Translations under genes and position numbers: made by a program | Part shown: positions 1 to 12,261 of the stretch, in pieces | Layout of the letters: each line of letters starts with the position of its first letter | Numbering within the stretch: position 1 is the first letter of the stretch | Notes under the pieces: model-generated | Told to the model about the DNA's origin: nothing | Databases searched by the model: none | The model's input: the letters and a program-made list of their open reading frames with translations, nothing else | Assembly: GCA_020975725.1 (NCBI GenBank) | Contig: QXJR01000009.1 | Span: 310,001 to 374,000, forward strand | Reading direction: 5' to 3' | Source: Picocystis sp. L7 | Taxonomy: Eukaryota > Chlorophyta > Picocystophyceae > Picocystales > Picocystaceae | Length of the DNA: 64,000 bases

Positions 1-1
1 T

Positions 2-349
2 CCCCCCACAAAAGGTATCAAATTTTCGTCACTCCTCCCGCAGGCCAATCCCCTGGCCGTGGAAGTGCTCGAGTGCATGCTTGTCTTCCATCCTTCGCGA
101 CGATGCACCATGGCCGATGCGATGGCTCATCCGTACTTTGCCGCTTACCACAAGAAAGAAAATGCAGTGAGGGCTGATCAACCTTTTGACCAGGACTTCA
201 GCAGCGAGAGATGCGACGAGAAGGGCTTGCGGGAATTGCTAATGGAGGAGATCCAACTGTATCACCCCGAACCACTGCACAAAAAAATTACACTGAGCCA
301 GGGCGGTCCTGGCAAATGGCGGAAGCTAGACATCAATAAAGCAGGGTGA
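2..349 (+). CDS. MAP kinase, C-terminal part (5' end outside window)
   Basis: This is the C-terminal end of an ERK-type mitogen-activated protein kinase, a cytosolic/nuclear Ser/Thr signalling kinase. The frame is open from the window edge. It shows the end of the kinase C-lobe, with NPLAVEVLECMLVF followed by HPSRR and AHPYFAAYH, the usual last helices of a MAPK catalytic domain. The acidic tail PFDQDF...ELLMEEIQLYHPE matches the region after the common-docking site. Family knowledge supports MAPK over other CMGC kinases because of the NPLA(V/L)-LLE-MLVF signature. The activation loop (TEY or TDY) lies outside the window, so the subclass cannot be told. The stop codon overlaps the 3' end of the opposing PsbP-like gene by 17 bp. 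Confidence 0.85.
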   Translation, partial: PPTKGIKFSSLLPQANPLAVEVLECMLVFHPSRRCTMADAMAHPYFAAYHKKENAVRADQPFDQDFSSERCDEKGLRELLMEEIQLYHPEPLHKKITLSQGGPGKWRKLDINKAG

Positions 350-971
350 AGGAGTTGGCAACCGTTCTCAGCCTACTTTCCATCTTATTCCACCTCCGGT
401 CATTGGCACCAGTGGTAAGTGTGTAAAACTTACCATTGGAAATGGCAACCGTCGTCAACGCCCTTCGGATGTAGGTGGGGCCTTGGCTTGCATATTCGAA
501 AGTATAGTAAGCCTTCCCATTGTCGTCTTTCTTTTCGGTCACATCAAGAATCTTGGACTTCTGCCCCGGAGGCGTGAGCACTTTCTGCACCATTGCTTCT
601 GCGACTTGTTCCTTCGTCCCTAGATCGCTGACGGATGCCTGTTCCGTCGGGATGATGTTGACGGAGACGGACTCGAGCGGCTCGATCACGTCCTTGAACA
701 CGATGTCTTCGCCTTTCACGGACACTTCTTGCCATCCCACCGGATATAGGAACGCATAGCCGTCGCCTGTGTCCTTGACCGGCTTGAACCCGCGAGGCAC
801 GCCGTCGGCCCTCGCCTCGCGTCGCGAGGATTGCAGCAGCACCGCTGTGGATGCGGCAGTACCGAGCATGGCCTGTCGCCTACCCGCAGCGACGGGTGCG
901 ACCGCGTTACGTCGCACGGTTCGCGATTCGCTGGCACACGCGACCGTGGTAGTTTTGGATAACTTCATCAT
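333..971 (-). CDS. PPL1: PsbP-like protein 1, thylakoid lumen
   Basis: A 212-residue PsbP-family protein. The PsbP domain covers about residues 60-212, with GYAFLYPVGWQEV, DVIEPLESVSVN and FYTLTTGANDRRW, closest in my memory to plant PPL1, which is implicated in photosystem II repair, rather than to the oxygen-evolving PsbP itself. The N-terminus is bipartite: a basic Ser/Thr-rich plastid transit part, then a twin-arginine stretch RRQAMLG followed by a hydrophobic segment ending in an AxA-type site (ARA), pointing to Tat import into the lumen. The first ATG pair of this domain frame (969-971, 966-968) was chosen; the frame stays open upstream but only through promoter-like DNA. Divergent from the Deg1 gene, which acts in the same compartment. 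Confidence 0.85.
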   Translation of the reverse strand: MMKLSKTTTVACASESRTVRRNAVAPVAAGRRQAMLGTAASTAVLLQSSRREARADGVPRGFKPVKDTGDGYAFLYPVGWQEVSVKGEDIVFKDVIEPLESVSVNIIPTEQASVSDLGTKEQVAEAMVQKVLTPPGQKSKILDVTEKKDDNGKAYYTFEYASQGPTYIRRALTTVAISNGKFYTLTTGANDRRWNKMESRLRTVANSFTLLY

Positions 972-1577
972 CCTCTTCCTCCGCAGGTGGTTGCCTCTAG
1001 GACGATCCCGATGGACCTCACGCGTGTTCCGGAGATCCACACAGGGATGCTTCGCGATGACACACGCTTCGTGTGCCTTGTTGGTACCGAAGACGCGTGT
1101 GGTGAAGCACGTGTGCAAGGCGTCGACCACCGCCGAATGGTGAGGCCGACGAACACTGCCCAGCCACGTCCATCCACGAGGCGCGGTTTCGTCGGATGTG
1201 TTCAAGACCCGCAGAGGATCTACAACATGCGCCGGTCCCTCCTCGACGGCAAATGCCAAAGAGCGCCCCAGGTGGATCTCCGATTGCTCCGAAAGAGATC
1301 CCCGATGGGACGTTCCTATCCAAAGGGAAGTTCGACCGGGGCAGTACCGCGGCCGCTTCCGGGTGAATCATTCCCATGCCCGCTGAGGACGGTAGGACAC
1401 GACAGGAATGGACGGATACGGATGGATCCTCTGCGGGGAACGAGACTTCGCCGGGGTCGGTGAGGTGGAGGAGGCGTACGTGAAACGTATGGTGAAGAGT
1501 CCACGTCCGGTTTGGGCGCGTCATCAGAAGGAGAAGGAAGAGCGCACGAGCGCCTACACCCGCTCCAAGGGCGCTGG
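972..1577. promoter_or_regulatory. Divergent intergenic region PPL1 / DEGP1
   Basis: About 600 bp between two head-to-head genes for lumen proteins. GC-rich, rich in CGA/TCG triplets and poor in TA, so that frames are open on both strands without looking like protein. I see no RNA gene. The exact right border depends on which Deg1 start codon is used. Confidence 0.5.
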
Positions 1578-2986
1578 ATGAGGTCCACCTGTCGAACCAC
1601 CGGAAGATGGAAGCGAGAAGAAGCCGCCTGCACGATTCAAGGCCCGACCGAGCGCTGGAGCGAGTCTATACGGTCCGAATGCAACGGACGTCCCACACCG
1701 CTTCGACGCCTCATGATCCGTGGTAAGTCCCTCGTGGCTGGTCCGGTCGCATCGAAAGAGTTGGAGAAAGGTATACGAATGCATTGGAAATCTGTGCAAC
1801 GCAAGGCATGGAGGTTTGTAGCCACGACGAGCTTGTCTGCAGCTGTTGCATTGGGCAGTTCGCTAGCAGCGCCAGCAATTGAACCTTCCATGCAGAATCT
1901 TTTGACGATGGAGGAGCGCAACAATGTCGAACTTTTTCGGGAGAACACTCCAAGCGTTGTCTATGTGACCAATCTAACGCCCAGACGGGACGCATTCACA
2001 TTGAATATCTTAGAGGTACCCCAGGGGACGGGGTCTGGCATCATTTGGGACAGCAATGGCCACATCATCACAAACTTCCACGTGATCAAAGGGGCCAACG
2101 TACTTAGGGTCACGTTTCAAGACCAATCTGTGTACAACGCTACAGTGGTGGGATTTGACGAAGACAAGGACGTGGCCGTCTTGAAGGTGGATGTGCCCAT
2201 CGAAAAGCTTAGGCCTGTTCACCTCGGTTCTTCCCGCGGTCTTTTAGTGGGCCAAAAAGTGTATGCCATCGGCAATCCTTTTGGTTTGGATCACACACTC
2301 ACCACAGGCGTCATCTCTGGCCTTGGGCGCGAAATAAACAGTGGGAACACTGGCCGCCCCATTGAGGACATTATCCAAACCGATGCCGCTATCAACCCAG
2401 GTACGTGGTTGTCTGGCGGAGGGTGAAATTTTCGATACCTCTGTGTATTCTTCTTGTGCTGACCAGTGCATCGCTTGCGAATGGCGTCCACCCTTGCTTT
2501 TGACACACAGGCAACAGTGGCGGTCCTCTCCTAAACAGCAGGGGCAACGTCGTAGGAATCAACACGGCTATATTCTCTCCCAGTGGTGCGTCCAATGGTG
2601 TTGGTTTTGCTATTCCGGTCGATACCGTCACAGGGGTGGTGGAGCAGATTATAAAGTTTGGAAAGGTGACTCGACCAGTACTTGGCATTTCGTTTGCGCC
2701 AGAGACTGCAGCTGAAGCACTTGGGGTGAAGGGGGTGTTGGTGTTGGATGCGCCTAAGAATGGTCCTGCAGGGACAGCAGGCATTCGACCTACTAGCAGA
2801 GATGAGTACGGCCGCCTCGTATTGGGGGATATCATCATCGGCCTGGACGGTACGGCGGTACAGACCTCGTCTGACCTGTACAAAGTTCTGGATAGGAGTA
2901 CCGTGGGCCAGTCAGTGGATGTAGAAGTACTGCGTCAAGACAGCAAGGAACACCTCCAGATTGTCCTTGCGGATGGCATACGGTGA
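1578..2986 (+). CDS. DEGP1: Deg1/DegP-type serine protease, thylakoid lumen
   Basis: Trypsin-like HtrA/Deg protease with one PDZ domain, expected to degrade damaged lumen and photosystem II proteins. Exon 1 is 1578-2400 and exon 2 is 2511-2986, giving about 432 residues, close to plant Deg1. The 110-bp intron starts GTACGT, has CTGAC near 2459 and ends CACAG; splicing restores NPGNSGGPLLN, which carries the catalytic serine. His is in TNFHVI, Asp in DEDKDVAVL. The PDZ domain fills the last 110 residues. A hydrophobic stretch (TTSLSAAVALGSSLAAPA) before the protease domain looks like a lumen-targeting signal. In-frame ATGs at 1578, 1713 and 1779 are all possible starts; 1578 gives a transit peptide of normal length. 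This is one of the few late introns in the window. Confidence 0.88.
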
Positions 2987-3809
2987 CAGTTGCGTGCGGG
3001 CTGTACAGCTGCTTTCTTCCCCGCTCATTCCACCCCACACTGTACCCTATCTTTTCCCTAGGTCTTGTTCATTCATGTATATTGCTTGTGGGACGGAGCC
3101 TATCTCCGTTGCCCCTTTGCCTGTCCATGTCACTGCCTCTTCCAGCACCGGATCCACTGTCCTTCCACAAGGGATCCCTTCCGTCTCCTGGGATCCATCC
3201 GAGCCCAGTTCGAAGCCCCCCCCGAATACGACAGAATGGCGACACGAACCGGGGCAACCCCCTCTAGATTCCTCAACGAGGTTCGTCTACAGGAACGTCC
3301 AACAACACGACGGGTTCGAACCGAGCCAACTCCCCCTCGGGGTTCCCTTTCGACTGGAAGGCGACCCGGTCTGCGGTTCCGGTCAACTTTCGATCCTTCG
3401 AAGACGACACCTGGTACACTCCCGGGGGATGGGACGCCTTCCGGGGTAGATCCTGAGGGAAACTGGGGCAACTCCCTCGACATATCGATCGTTTTTCGTT
3501 CTAGATATCGATATCAAGATCCACGGGGATCTGTTCGGGACGTGTGGTGGCGAGACCGTCTTCGAAGCAGCAGCGCCTTTGGCTGCTGCACATCGAGCAG
3601 AAACCACGCATCGACGAAACCACCCTCGTCGACGCGCACTCTTGTACACCAAACGACCCTTCCTCCTCGTCTTAGGTGGTCTTGTGCTCCTGGGAGCGCT
3701 GGTGGCGCGCTCCTGGACGCTCGGAGAGTGGAGACAGAACCAACTTCAGTCGAAGTTGGAAGTCGCGAAGAGGCTGCGAACAGGAACAACGAAGGAGAGA
3801 CTCACGAGG
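2987..3809. other. Intergenic region DEGP1 / Ctr
   Basis: About 820 bp between two co-directional genes. It holds the 3' UTR of DEGP1 and the promoter of the copper transporter. Long open frames exist here on several strands but look like by-products of TA-poor sequence. From 3579 the frame of the Ctr gene is open without an ATG and encodes a hydrophobic stretch; see findings. Confidence 0.4.
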
Positions 3810-4373
3810 ATGGATCATTCGGACCATGCTGGGCACAACATGCCTTCCACAGAAGGTGGAATGGATACACACGAAGGACACTCCATGGACTCCATGCACG
3901 GGATGGCGATGTACTTCACCGCCACCACGTCGGTGACCGTGTGGTTCAAAAGTTGGACCACGGGGAGCAACGTCGCCTACGCGTTTGCACTCATCGGGAT
4001 ATTCGTCATGTGCTTGGTGCACGAAGCACTGACAACTGCAAGGCTCACCTACAAGGTTTACACACACACGAAAAGCACGGAAGACTTCCCAAGTCGGTAT
4101 CCTGCGGTGATGAGGCCACTGGCAACGAGCACCGCATTGAGGGTGACCACAGACACCATCCTCTACGCAGCGAATCTGGTCACGAGCTACCTGCTGATGC
4201 TCTTAGTGATGACATATAATGTAGGGGTATTCTTCGTAGTGATTGGGGGACTGGCCATTGGGCGGCTGATATTCTACAAACAGAGGGTGGTGGACTATCA
4301 GCTCTTGTCAGGTAACTCCGGAGTTACCAATGGGGAAGTGGATCACAGCGATCTGTGCTGTCCAACCTCGTGA
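3810..4373 (+). CDS. Ctr-family copper transporter
   Basis: High-affinity Cu(I) uptake channel of the Ctr/COPT family, 187 residues, which works as a trimer in a membrane (plasma membrane or an endomembrane; not decidable here). The start at 3810 gives a classic Met/His-rich N-terminus (MDHSDHAGHNM, then HEGHSMDSMHGMAM). Three transmembrane segments follow. TM2 carries the MxxxM copper-selectivity motif in MLLVMTYN, and TM3 has closely spaced glycines (GVFFVVIGGLAIG) as the family's GxxxG helix contact. Length and layout are complete for the family. No intron is needed. Its 3' end faces threonine synthase about 115 bp away. Confidence 0.9.
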   Translation: MDHSDHAGHNMPSTEGGMDTHEGHSMDSMHGMAMYFTATTSVTVWFKSWTTGSNVAYAFALIGIFVMCLVHEALTTARLTYKVYTHTKSTEDFPSRYPAVMRPLATSTALRVTTDTILYAANLVTSYLLMLLVMTYNVGVFFVVIGGLAIGRLIFYKQRVVDYQLLSGNSGVTNGEVDHSDLCCPTS

Positions 4374-4490
4374 TTGATCATGCACAAATGCATGCAGTGG
4401 GGAACGAATGTTTCTGCTTGAGGAAGATCCTAGCTAAATGCCCTTTTAAAATCTTTTTCAGTTGCTATAGGAACATTTCTTACAAGTAGG

Positions 4491-6316
<1,826 letters not shown>

Positions 6317-6947
6317 GTCGTAGGAAAGCGTCCGAAACCGAAGGATGAAGCTCGGCAATGGCCTCGATGCGGCGCACGAGATCTCCCCCCCCCCACCTGG
6401 CCGCCACCGTCCCGGGACCATCCCACCCTTGCACGACGAGGACGGAAGCGGCGATGGAGGGTGGATCCTCTGCGGGAGAGGGCGGGAGACAGAAGGGGAA
6501 GGGACGTCCGGTCGAAAGGGGGACGCAGTCGGAGGGGTTCCGGACACGAACCCGAAGGATCGAGGAGTAGTTGGGAAAAAAGGGGATTCGAGCACGATCT
6601 TGGGAGTGGGTTGAACCGAATCGGGATGGTAAAGATTCATAGACCAACACGGTACCAAGGGGAAAGGGGAAACCAACACACGTCCATAGCCAAGGCGAGA
6701 TGGTGCACGGGTGCCTGGCATCCGGAACGAGACCAAACCCTCCGTCCCAGAGGCAATCCTGCCGGTAAAGGACAGGTCCATGAAGTTGCCACGTGCAATG
6801 TCACGTGAAGAGTGCTTCCATCCATCCAACCAACCGAACACCTTGGCGAGGCAAGTGCACCTGTGGCGTGGACCTGGAACCGGTCGGTCTGGTGCTCATG
6901 TGCAAACCGCCACGTGCCGTATCTTTGGACAGGCACGCTGCAGGTGT
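6317..6947. promoter_or_regulatory. Upstream region of threonine synthase
   Basis: About 630 bp between the start of TS and the end of PTRHD1, both on the minus strand. It contains TCGAAAGGG at 6512-6520 and three CACGTG boxes at 6790-6795, 6802-6807 and 6911-6916. I see no gene. Whether the boxes act on TS, 500 bp away, is unknown. Confidence 0.4.
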
Positions 6948-7334
6948 TCACTTGCACAGGTTCAGCTTGCGAAAGTGTGCTTGGATGTCTTCCTTCGGAT
7001 ACGGTTTGGTGGCCAGGCAGGTGGGGAAGTTTTCCGGCTGTTCCACCCAAAGCTTGTGGTGTATCCCTGCGTCTTCGAGCTTCTTGGACAAGTTGACGAG
7101 TTGCGTATGTCCCTTGACTTCCAGCACGACCTTGTGCATGTGTTCTAGGTTTCCTTCTGCGCAGTATTCTTTGGTGTCGTCATCCTCTCGATGCAACCAG
7201 GTTGCTGCGACGGTGGCGTGGCAGGCTTGTGCCACCAGGCTTCCCAGCGGCCATCCGAGTTCTCTGGTCAGGTCCTTACGCATCACCACGTACTGCACGA
7301 GGGTACCTGCAGCTTCCTTGGCTCCGCTGGCCAT
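6948..7334 (-). CDS. PTRHD1: PTRHD1-type peptidyl-tRNA hydrolase
   Basis: A 128-residue PTH2-fold protein of the PTRHD1 branch, expected to hydrolyse peptidyl-tRNA in the cytosol or an organelle. Visible are the N-terminal strand and helix LVQYVVMRKDL and WPLGSLVAQACHAT, the conserved catalytic face of the family, plus the C-terminal part around LWVEQPENFPTCLA. Compared with canonical PTH2, the N-terminus lacks a membrane anchor. The ATG at 7334 is chosen because family similarity starts about ten residues later; upstream sequence is promoter-like. Divergent from RPN2 over about 350 bp. No intron is needed. Confidence 0.85.
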   Translation of the reverse strand: MASGAKEAAGTLVQYVVMRKDLTRELGWPLGSLVAQACHATVAATWLHREDDDTKEYCAEGNLEHMHKVVLEVKGHTQLVNLSKKLEDAGIHHKLWVEQPENFPTCLATKPYPKEDIQAHFRKLNLCK

Positions 7335-7682
7335 CTTCCACTCCCTCCTTGGCCTGGACCTTCGTCCACCTAGGCCCTGGTGCCTGCCCGCCACCACGCC
7401 CGCTCGCATCCCTCTCTTTCTCTCCCTTCTCCACCCACCCGGGTTGACCCGGAGGATCCATCCCTGTCCGGTCGGTCTCGGACCCCCAACCCCCCTTTGG
7501 GATCGCATCCCCCAAGGAAACCCTACCCGACGATCGTTCCCTTTCCCACCCCCTCCGTTCCCCTTTCGAAAGGGAATCGGTGCCCTTTCGCGGTTCGGTT
7601 CGCGTCCCCTTGGGAAAGGGGACCCACCGCCCATCCCACACGTGACGATCAGATTCGAAGCACGATCGCGATCGAAGCCACG
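7335..7682. promoter_or_regulatory. Divergent promoter PTRHD1 / RPN2
   Basis: A 348-bp shared promoter. It carries a perfect 14-bp palindrome CCCTTTCGAAAGGG at 7561-7574 and a further CCCTTTCG at 7583-7590. The same core recurs in other promoters of the window. Confidence 0.5.
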
Positions 7683-10600
7683 ATGGAAGTCGCCGGCACT
7701 TCCGCCACGGGACTGATCGCACTGCTGGAAGAACCCTCCGCAGACCTGCAGGCCGTGGCCTTGCAGAGAATCGCACCGATCGTAGATCAGCTGTGGTACC
7801 AGGTGGCGGGAGCCGTGTCCGCGCTCGAAGCACTCCACGAAAACGAAGCCTTCGCTGAAAGAGAGCTCGCCGCACTCGTGGTCTCCAAGGTGAGAGAAAC
7901 GTCGACGCGACGGATCGAGGGGAAGGACAGATCGACGCGAAAAAGGGGACACGTCGATGGAAATGCACGAGAACGAAGCCATCCAACACCCCGCACCGAA
8001 CGATCCAGGCGACGAAAACACCGATCCAACGCTAGAAGAAGAAAGGAAAAGCCATGCTGACTGGATCGACGAAACGAAATCTGTGCTTGCAGGTATTCTT
8101 TCACCTTGGAGAACTGGACGATGCGGTGACCTACGCACTCGGTGCAGGAAAACTCTTCGACTTGGACGAAAAATCCGAGTACGTAGACACCCTGTTAGGT
8201 ACGTCGATAGGGAAGACATCGATGAACCAGGAATGGAGGAACGAAACGAGCGGCGGGCGGTCACACTGACGCATGGAAACGCCCACGCCACAGCGAAATG
8301 CATTGATGAATACATAAGCCAGAAGAAGAAAGAGGCCGAAGAAGGGGAGGCCAAACAGATCGACCCTCGTTTGACCGCAGTGGCTGAAAAGATGTTTGAA
8401 CGCTGCTTGAGAGCTCGCCAGTTCGAACAAGCGATCGGCATCGCTCTGGAAAGTTACCGATTGGACGTGGTAGAGGAAGCGATTATTAAATCTGGAAAAG
8501 CGGTGGAGCTCCTGGACTACGCCTTGAAAGTTTGTCACACATTGATTGTTAGCATGCACTTTAGGCACGAGGTCCTGAAGCTGCTGGTGAAGCTCTATAC
8601 ATCTGCAGAAGAGCCAGACTACATCAATATTTGTCAGTGCCTCATGTTTCTCGGTGATGCTGAAGAAGTGTCAGCTATCTTAGACAGGCTGCTGAAAGGC
8701 TCAGAAGAGGATGCGCTTCTGGCTTACCAGGTTGCATTCGACCTGCATGAAAACGAAATCCAACAATTCCTGCTCCAGGTCGGCGAGCTTATGGCAAAGA
8801 AGCAGCCACAAGAGCCCTCAGCTGAAGAAGGAGAGGGAGGAATGGACACCGGGGACGGGAATCAAGACACCTCATCCTCGTCCAACCTCCTGTCTGGACG
8901 CTACACCAAGTTAAGGGACATTATCTCGGGCGCAACCCCCATCAAATTGCATCTCGAGTTCCTATACAATCACAACCACGCTGACCTTCAGATCCTGAAG
9001 AACATCAAGGGTGCCATTGAAACACGAAACAGTGTTTGTCACTCAGGGACTATATGTGCAAACGCGTTGATGCATGCTGGTACAACAGTCGATACTTTTC
9101 TCAGGGAGAATCTAGAGTGGCTGTCGCGAGCAACAAACTGGGCCAAATTCAGTGCCACAGCAGCACTTGGAGTGATACATAAGGGGCACTTGGAACAGGG
9201 CCAGTCCTTGATGGCTCCATATCTGCCAAGGGACGGAGCCTCAGGCTCGCCTTTCAGTGAAGGGGGAGCGTTGTATGCTCTTGGGCTAATTCACACTGGG
9301 CATGGAAGCAGCATCCGAAGGTTTTTACTTGATAGTCTGCGCAGTGCTTCAAACGAGACAATCCAGCATGGTGCATGTCTTGGTCTTGGCCTTGCCAGCC
9401 TAGGCGCAGCAGACGAGGAAGTGTACGAGGATCTGAAGGGCACTTTATATGCTGATAGTGCAGTTGCAGGCGAAGCTTCAGGCATTGCGCTGGGACTGTT
9501 GATGGTGGGTACCGCACACCAGGGGGCCACAGAACTGTTAGCATATGCACATGATACTCAGCATGAGAAAATTATCCGAGGGATAGCACTGGGTCTAGCA
9601 CTCTCAGTTTACGGGCAGGAAGAGGATGCAGATACACTGATAGAGCAGATGACTAGTGACGCAGACCCCATCATGCGCTATGGAGGGATGCAAGCTCTTG
9701 GTATGGCCTACTGTGGTTCTGGAAATAACAGTGCCATTCGCCGCCTTTTGCACTTCGCAGTGAGTGACGTGAGCGACGATGTAAGAAGGGCAGCTGTCAT
9801 GTTTCTAGGGTTTGTATTGTGCTCTGCACCTGAAGAGTGCCCAAGGATAGTCAGCCTGCTGGCAGAAAGTTACAACCCCCATCTGAGATACGGTGCAGCA
9901 ATGGCCGTAGGAATTTCCTGTGCGGGAGTTGGAGCAAAAGCGGCACTTGAACTTCTGGAGCCCCTACTTTCAGATGCAGTTGACTTTGTTCGTCAAGGTG
10001 CATTGTTAGCGAAAGCTTTGGTGTTGATCCAGCAACCCGAAAGCATAATCAGCAGCTTTCGTAAGCACCTGGAGAAGGTCATAGGGGATAAGCATGAAGA
10101 CGCTCTGTGCAAGCTTGGGGCTATTTTAGCAACAGGAATTTTAGATGCAGGGGGACGGAATGTTACTATCCGATTGCATTCTCATTCAAGATATCCTAGG
10201 ATGGAGGCCATCGTAGGCATGGCAGTCTTCACGCAGTACTGGTACTGGTTCCCACTCACTTTTTTCCTTAGTCTGGCGCTTTCTCCTACTGCCCTCATTG
10301 GTCTGAATGCAGACTTGAAAGTTCCCAAGCTACAAGTGCAGTGCAATTGCAAAGCTTCTCTGTTTGCATACCCCAAATCAGTTGCCACAGAGAGCAAGGT
10401 CACGGTTGCAAAAGCCCCGACAGCTGTGCTTTCAACCACAGCCAAAATGAAGGCAAGGAAGGAGAAAGAAGCCAAAAAGCAAGAAGAGGGAAAGCCAGCA
10501 GAACATGCAGAAGCTGTTGGAACCGACGAAGCCATGGAGACCGATGACCAAACACTATCGGATGAGCCTGGCACCCACATGCTGGATAATCCTGCGAGAG

Positions 10601-10842
10601 TCGTGCCTGAACAGGAAAAGTACATTGCTTTTCCGCAGCTCAATGCCCGTTTTGTCCCGCTCAAGAGCTCCTCTGCGGGCATTGTGATGTTGAAGGACCT
10701 GAGGCCTGGCGAGCCTGTAGAACTTGTTGCATCCGAAGCTCCCAACGCACAAGCAGGGAATGCTGGTTCTAACGGTGATGCAAATCCTGCTGAAGACGAG
10801 CCGGAACCTCCCCAGCCTTTCGAATACGTTCCACCGTCCTAG
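7683..10842 (+). CDS. RPN2: 26S proteasome regulatory subunit RPN2 (PSMD1)
   Basis: Large non-ATPase scaffold of the 19S proteasome base. Three exons: 7683-7889, 8093-8198 and 8294-10842, giving 953 residues, the same length as animal PSMD1. Exon 1 ends after ALVVSK with donor GTGAGA; exon 2 begins VFFHLGELDDA; exon 3 begins inside the AKCID codon with AKCIDEYISQKKKE. Phases agree at both borders and CTGAC-type branch sites precede both acceptors. Exon 3 holds the PC (proteasome/cyclosome) repeats, with glycine/alanine-rich helices such as GACLGLGLASLG and YGGMQALGMAYCG, and a charged KEKE-like stretch (MKARKEKEAKKQEE) near the C-terminus. Both introns lie in the first 105 codons. Confidence 0.95.
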
Positions 10843-10962
10843 TGACATGCAGTACTTGTTGGGAAGAAGGACGTAGGTGCCGTCATACTTTAGCAACCAA
10901 GTATTGATACGTTTATTCTTCAATTAAAAGGGCCAGACCTGGCATGCACACACACAAGAGCA

Positions 10963-12261
10963 TTAATTTTCCCTCCTCGCTCGTTTGGGGGAATTGCCCA
11001 ATCTTAAAGCGTCACCAGCTTCGAAGTGCGTATCAGCTAAAACTTCAGCAAATGGTGTCGGGGACAATGGAGGTGTGTCTGGTGATTCTTCCCGATTGGC
11101 TGGCGTTGGTGAGACTCCATCTGCATCCCGCTTGTGCCCAATTGCCAATTCTCTATCCTCACTGGCTCGGTAAACCTGCGCAGTGGCATCACCGGAGTAA
11201 AACTGTACAGGTCGTTCTGTGTTGTGATTTTCAACATTTTGATCAACCCTTGTCTCGCCACCTGTGCCTTCTTCTTTGAATCCTTCTGCATCCCAAAAAC
11301 CGCCACCGCTTCTCTTTGTTCCTTCCGTGCTCGTCTCTGAAACTTTCCCACTAGCTCTTTGCGCTTGGGCACGCTCCACACCCTTGGCCTCCTGACCTGA
11401 CTCGTGTCCCTCACCTCGTTGGCCCTGCAGGCCCTTCACCTGCCCCTGTAGATCTTGGATGTAATCAATCACCACGTCCAAGAATGAGGCCATATTTGCT
11501 CGCTCGCAGTGGGGCACGATCTGTCGCAGTCGTTCAAACCTTTCGTTGATGCGGCTCCGCCTTCGTTGCTCTGCAGCCATGTGCCTTGACGCATATGCAG
11601 TTGAGCTTCCAGCTCCTTTCTTTCCCTTCCCTTTTCCTGAAGTTTTGGGTTGAGGGACACCTTGCTCCTCTGTGTGTTGTCCAAGCAGGATTATGGGTTG
11701 TTGTTGCTGCTGGTGAAGCTGTGAATGATGCTGTGAATGATGCTGCGAATGAAGCTGCGAATGATGCTGCGAGTGATGCTGCGAATGATGCTGCGAATGA
11801 TGCTGTTGCTGCTGGTTCGGCATCTGGGTAGCTACTTGAGGTCCCATCATCCCTAAATGTTGCTGGTATTGCTGCTGCTGTAACGGCTGATACTGTTGTT
11901 GCTGTTGTTGCTGCTGCTGTTGTTGTTGTTGCTGATGTTGTTGTTGCTGCTGCTGCTGTTGGAGAGCAGCGTACATGGCTGCTGCTTGCTGGGCTTGCAA
12001 GGGGTGGTACATGGTTTGACCGCCCATCATGTTCGCCAGGCTGGGGGAGCTGCTTCCCATCAGCTGTCCGAGCAGTGCAGGCGACAGCGGGCTGTATCCT
12101 GGGAACTGGGAAGCCAACGCGGCTGTGTTGGGACTCAACGGTGGGCTGAGTGGTGGCGTGGCCGACGTCATTCCTCCGTTCGGCAGCGGGGAAGGCGATG
12201 GTTCCATGCCATTCCCCGGTTCGGCCGGCGAGAAAGGTCGCAACGGCCTCACGCTCTGCAT
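10963..12261 (-). CDS. bHLH transcription factor, BIM-like, Gln/His-rich
   Basis: Nuclear DNA-binding protein. The basic-helix-loop-helix domain reads HMAAEQRRRSRINERFERL, then a loop, then ASFLDVVIDYIQDLQGQV, most like plant BIM (BES1-interacting) factors, which bind E-boxes. N-terminal to it lie a Pro/Ser-rich segment, two polyglutamine tracts and about eight HSQH-type repeats encoded by a 12-bp DNA repeat. The C-terminal third is low-complexity and Ser/Thr/Glu-rich. I start at the ATG at 12261; a GTG-open extension and an acceptor-like GCGCAG upstream suggest there could be a further 5' exon. The minus-strand AATAAA-like signal lies about 50 bp past the stop, inside the gap to RPN2. Confidence 0.8.
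   Translation of the reverse strand: MQSVRPLRPFSPAEPGNGMEPSPSPLPNGGMTSATPPLSPPLSPNTAALASQFPGYSPLSPALLGQLMGSSSPSLANMMGGQTMYHPLQAQQAAAMYAALQQQQQQQQHQQQQQQQQQQQQQQYQPLQQQQYQQHLGMMGPQVATQMPNQQQQHHSQHHSQHHSQHHSQLHSQHHSQHHSQLHQQQQQPIILLGQHTEEQGVPQPKTSGKGKGKKGAGSSTAYASRHMAAEQRRRSRINERFERLRQIVPHCERANMASFLDVVIDYIQDLQGQVKGLQGQRGEGHESGQEAKGVERAQAQRASGKVSETSTEGTKRSGGGFWDAEGFKEEGTGGETRVDQNVENHNTERPVQFYSGDATAQVYRASEDRELAIGHKRDADGVSPTPANREESPDTPPLSPTPFAEVLADTHFEAGDALRLGNSPKRARREN
11719..11815. repeat. 12-bp coding tandem repeat (HSQH)
   Basis: Near-perfect tandem copies of a 12-bp unit of the type GATGCTGYGAAT (plus strand), encoding alternating His-Ser-Gln-His on the minus strand inside the bHLH gene. Adjacent CAG/CAA tracts (about 11880-11965) encode polyglutamine. 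Likely length-polymorphic. Confidence 0.8.

Noticed and set aside
3311-3330. GGTTCGAACC resembling a tRNA T loop
   Set aside because: It is a short palindrome common in the intergenic DNA here (also near 13085 and 52617) and has no cloverleaf around it.
3065-4219. 384-codon plus-strand frame overlapping the Ctr gene
   Set aside because: No domain, biased Arg/Ser/Thr mix, and it runs in another frame through the well-supported copper transporter.
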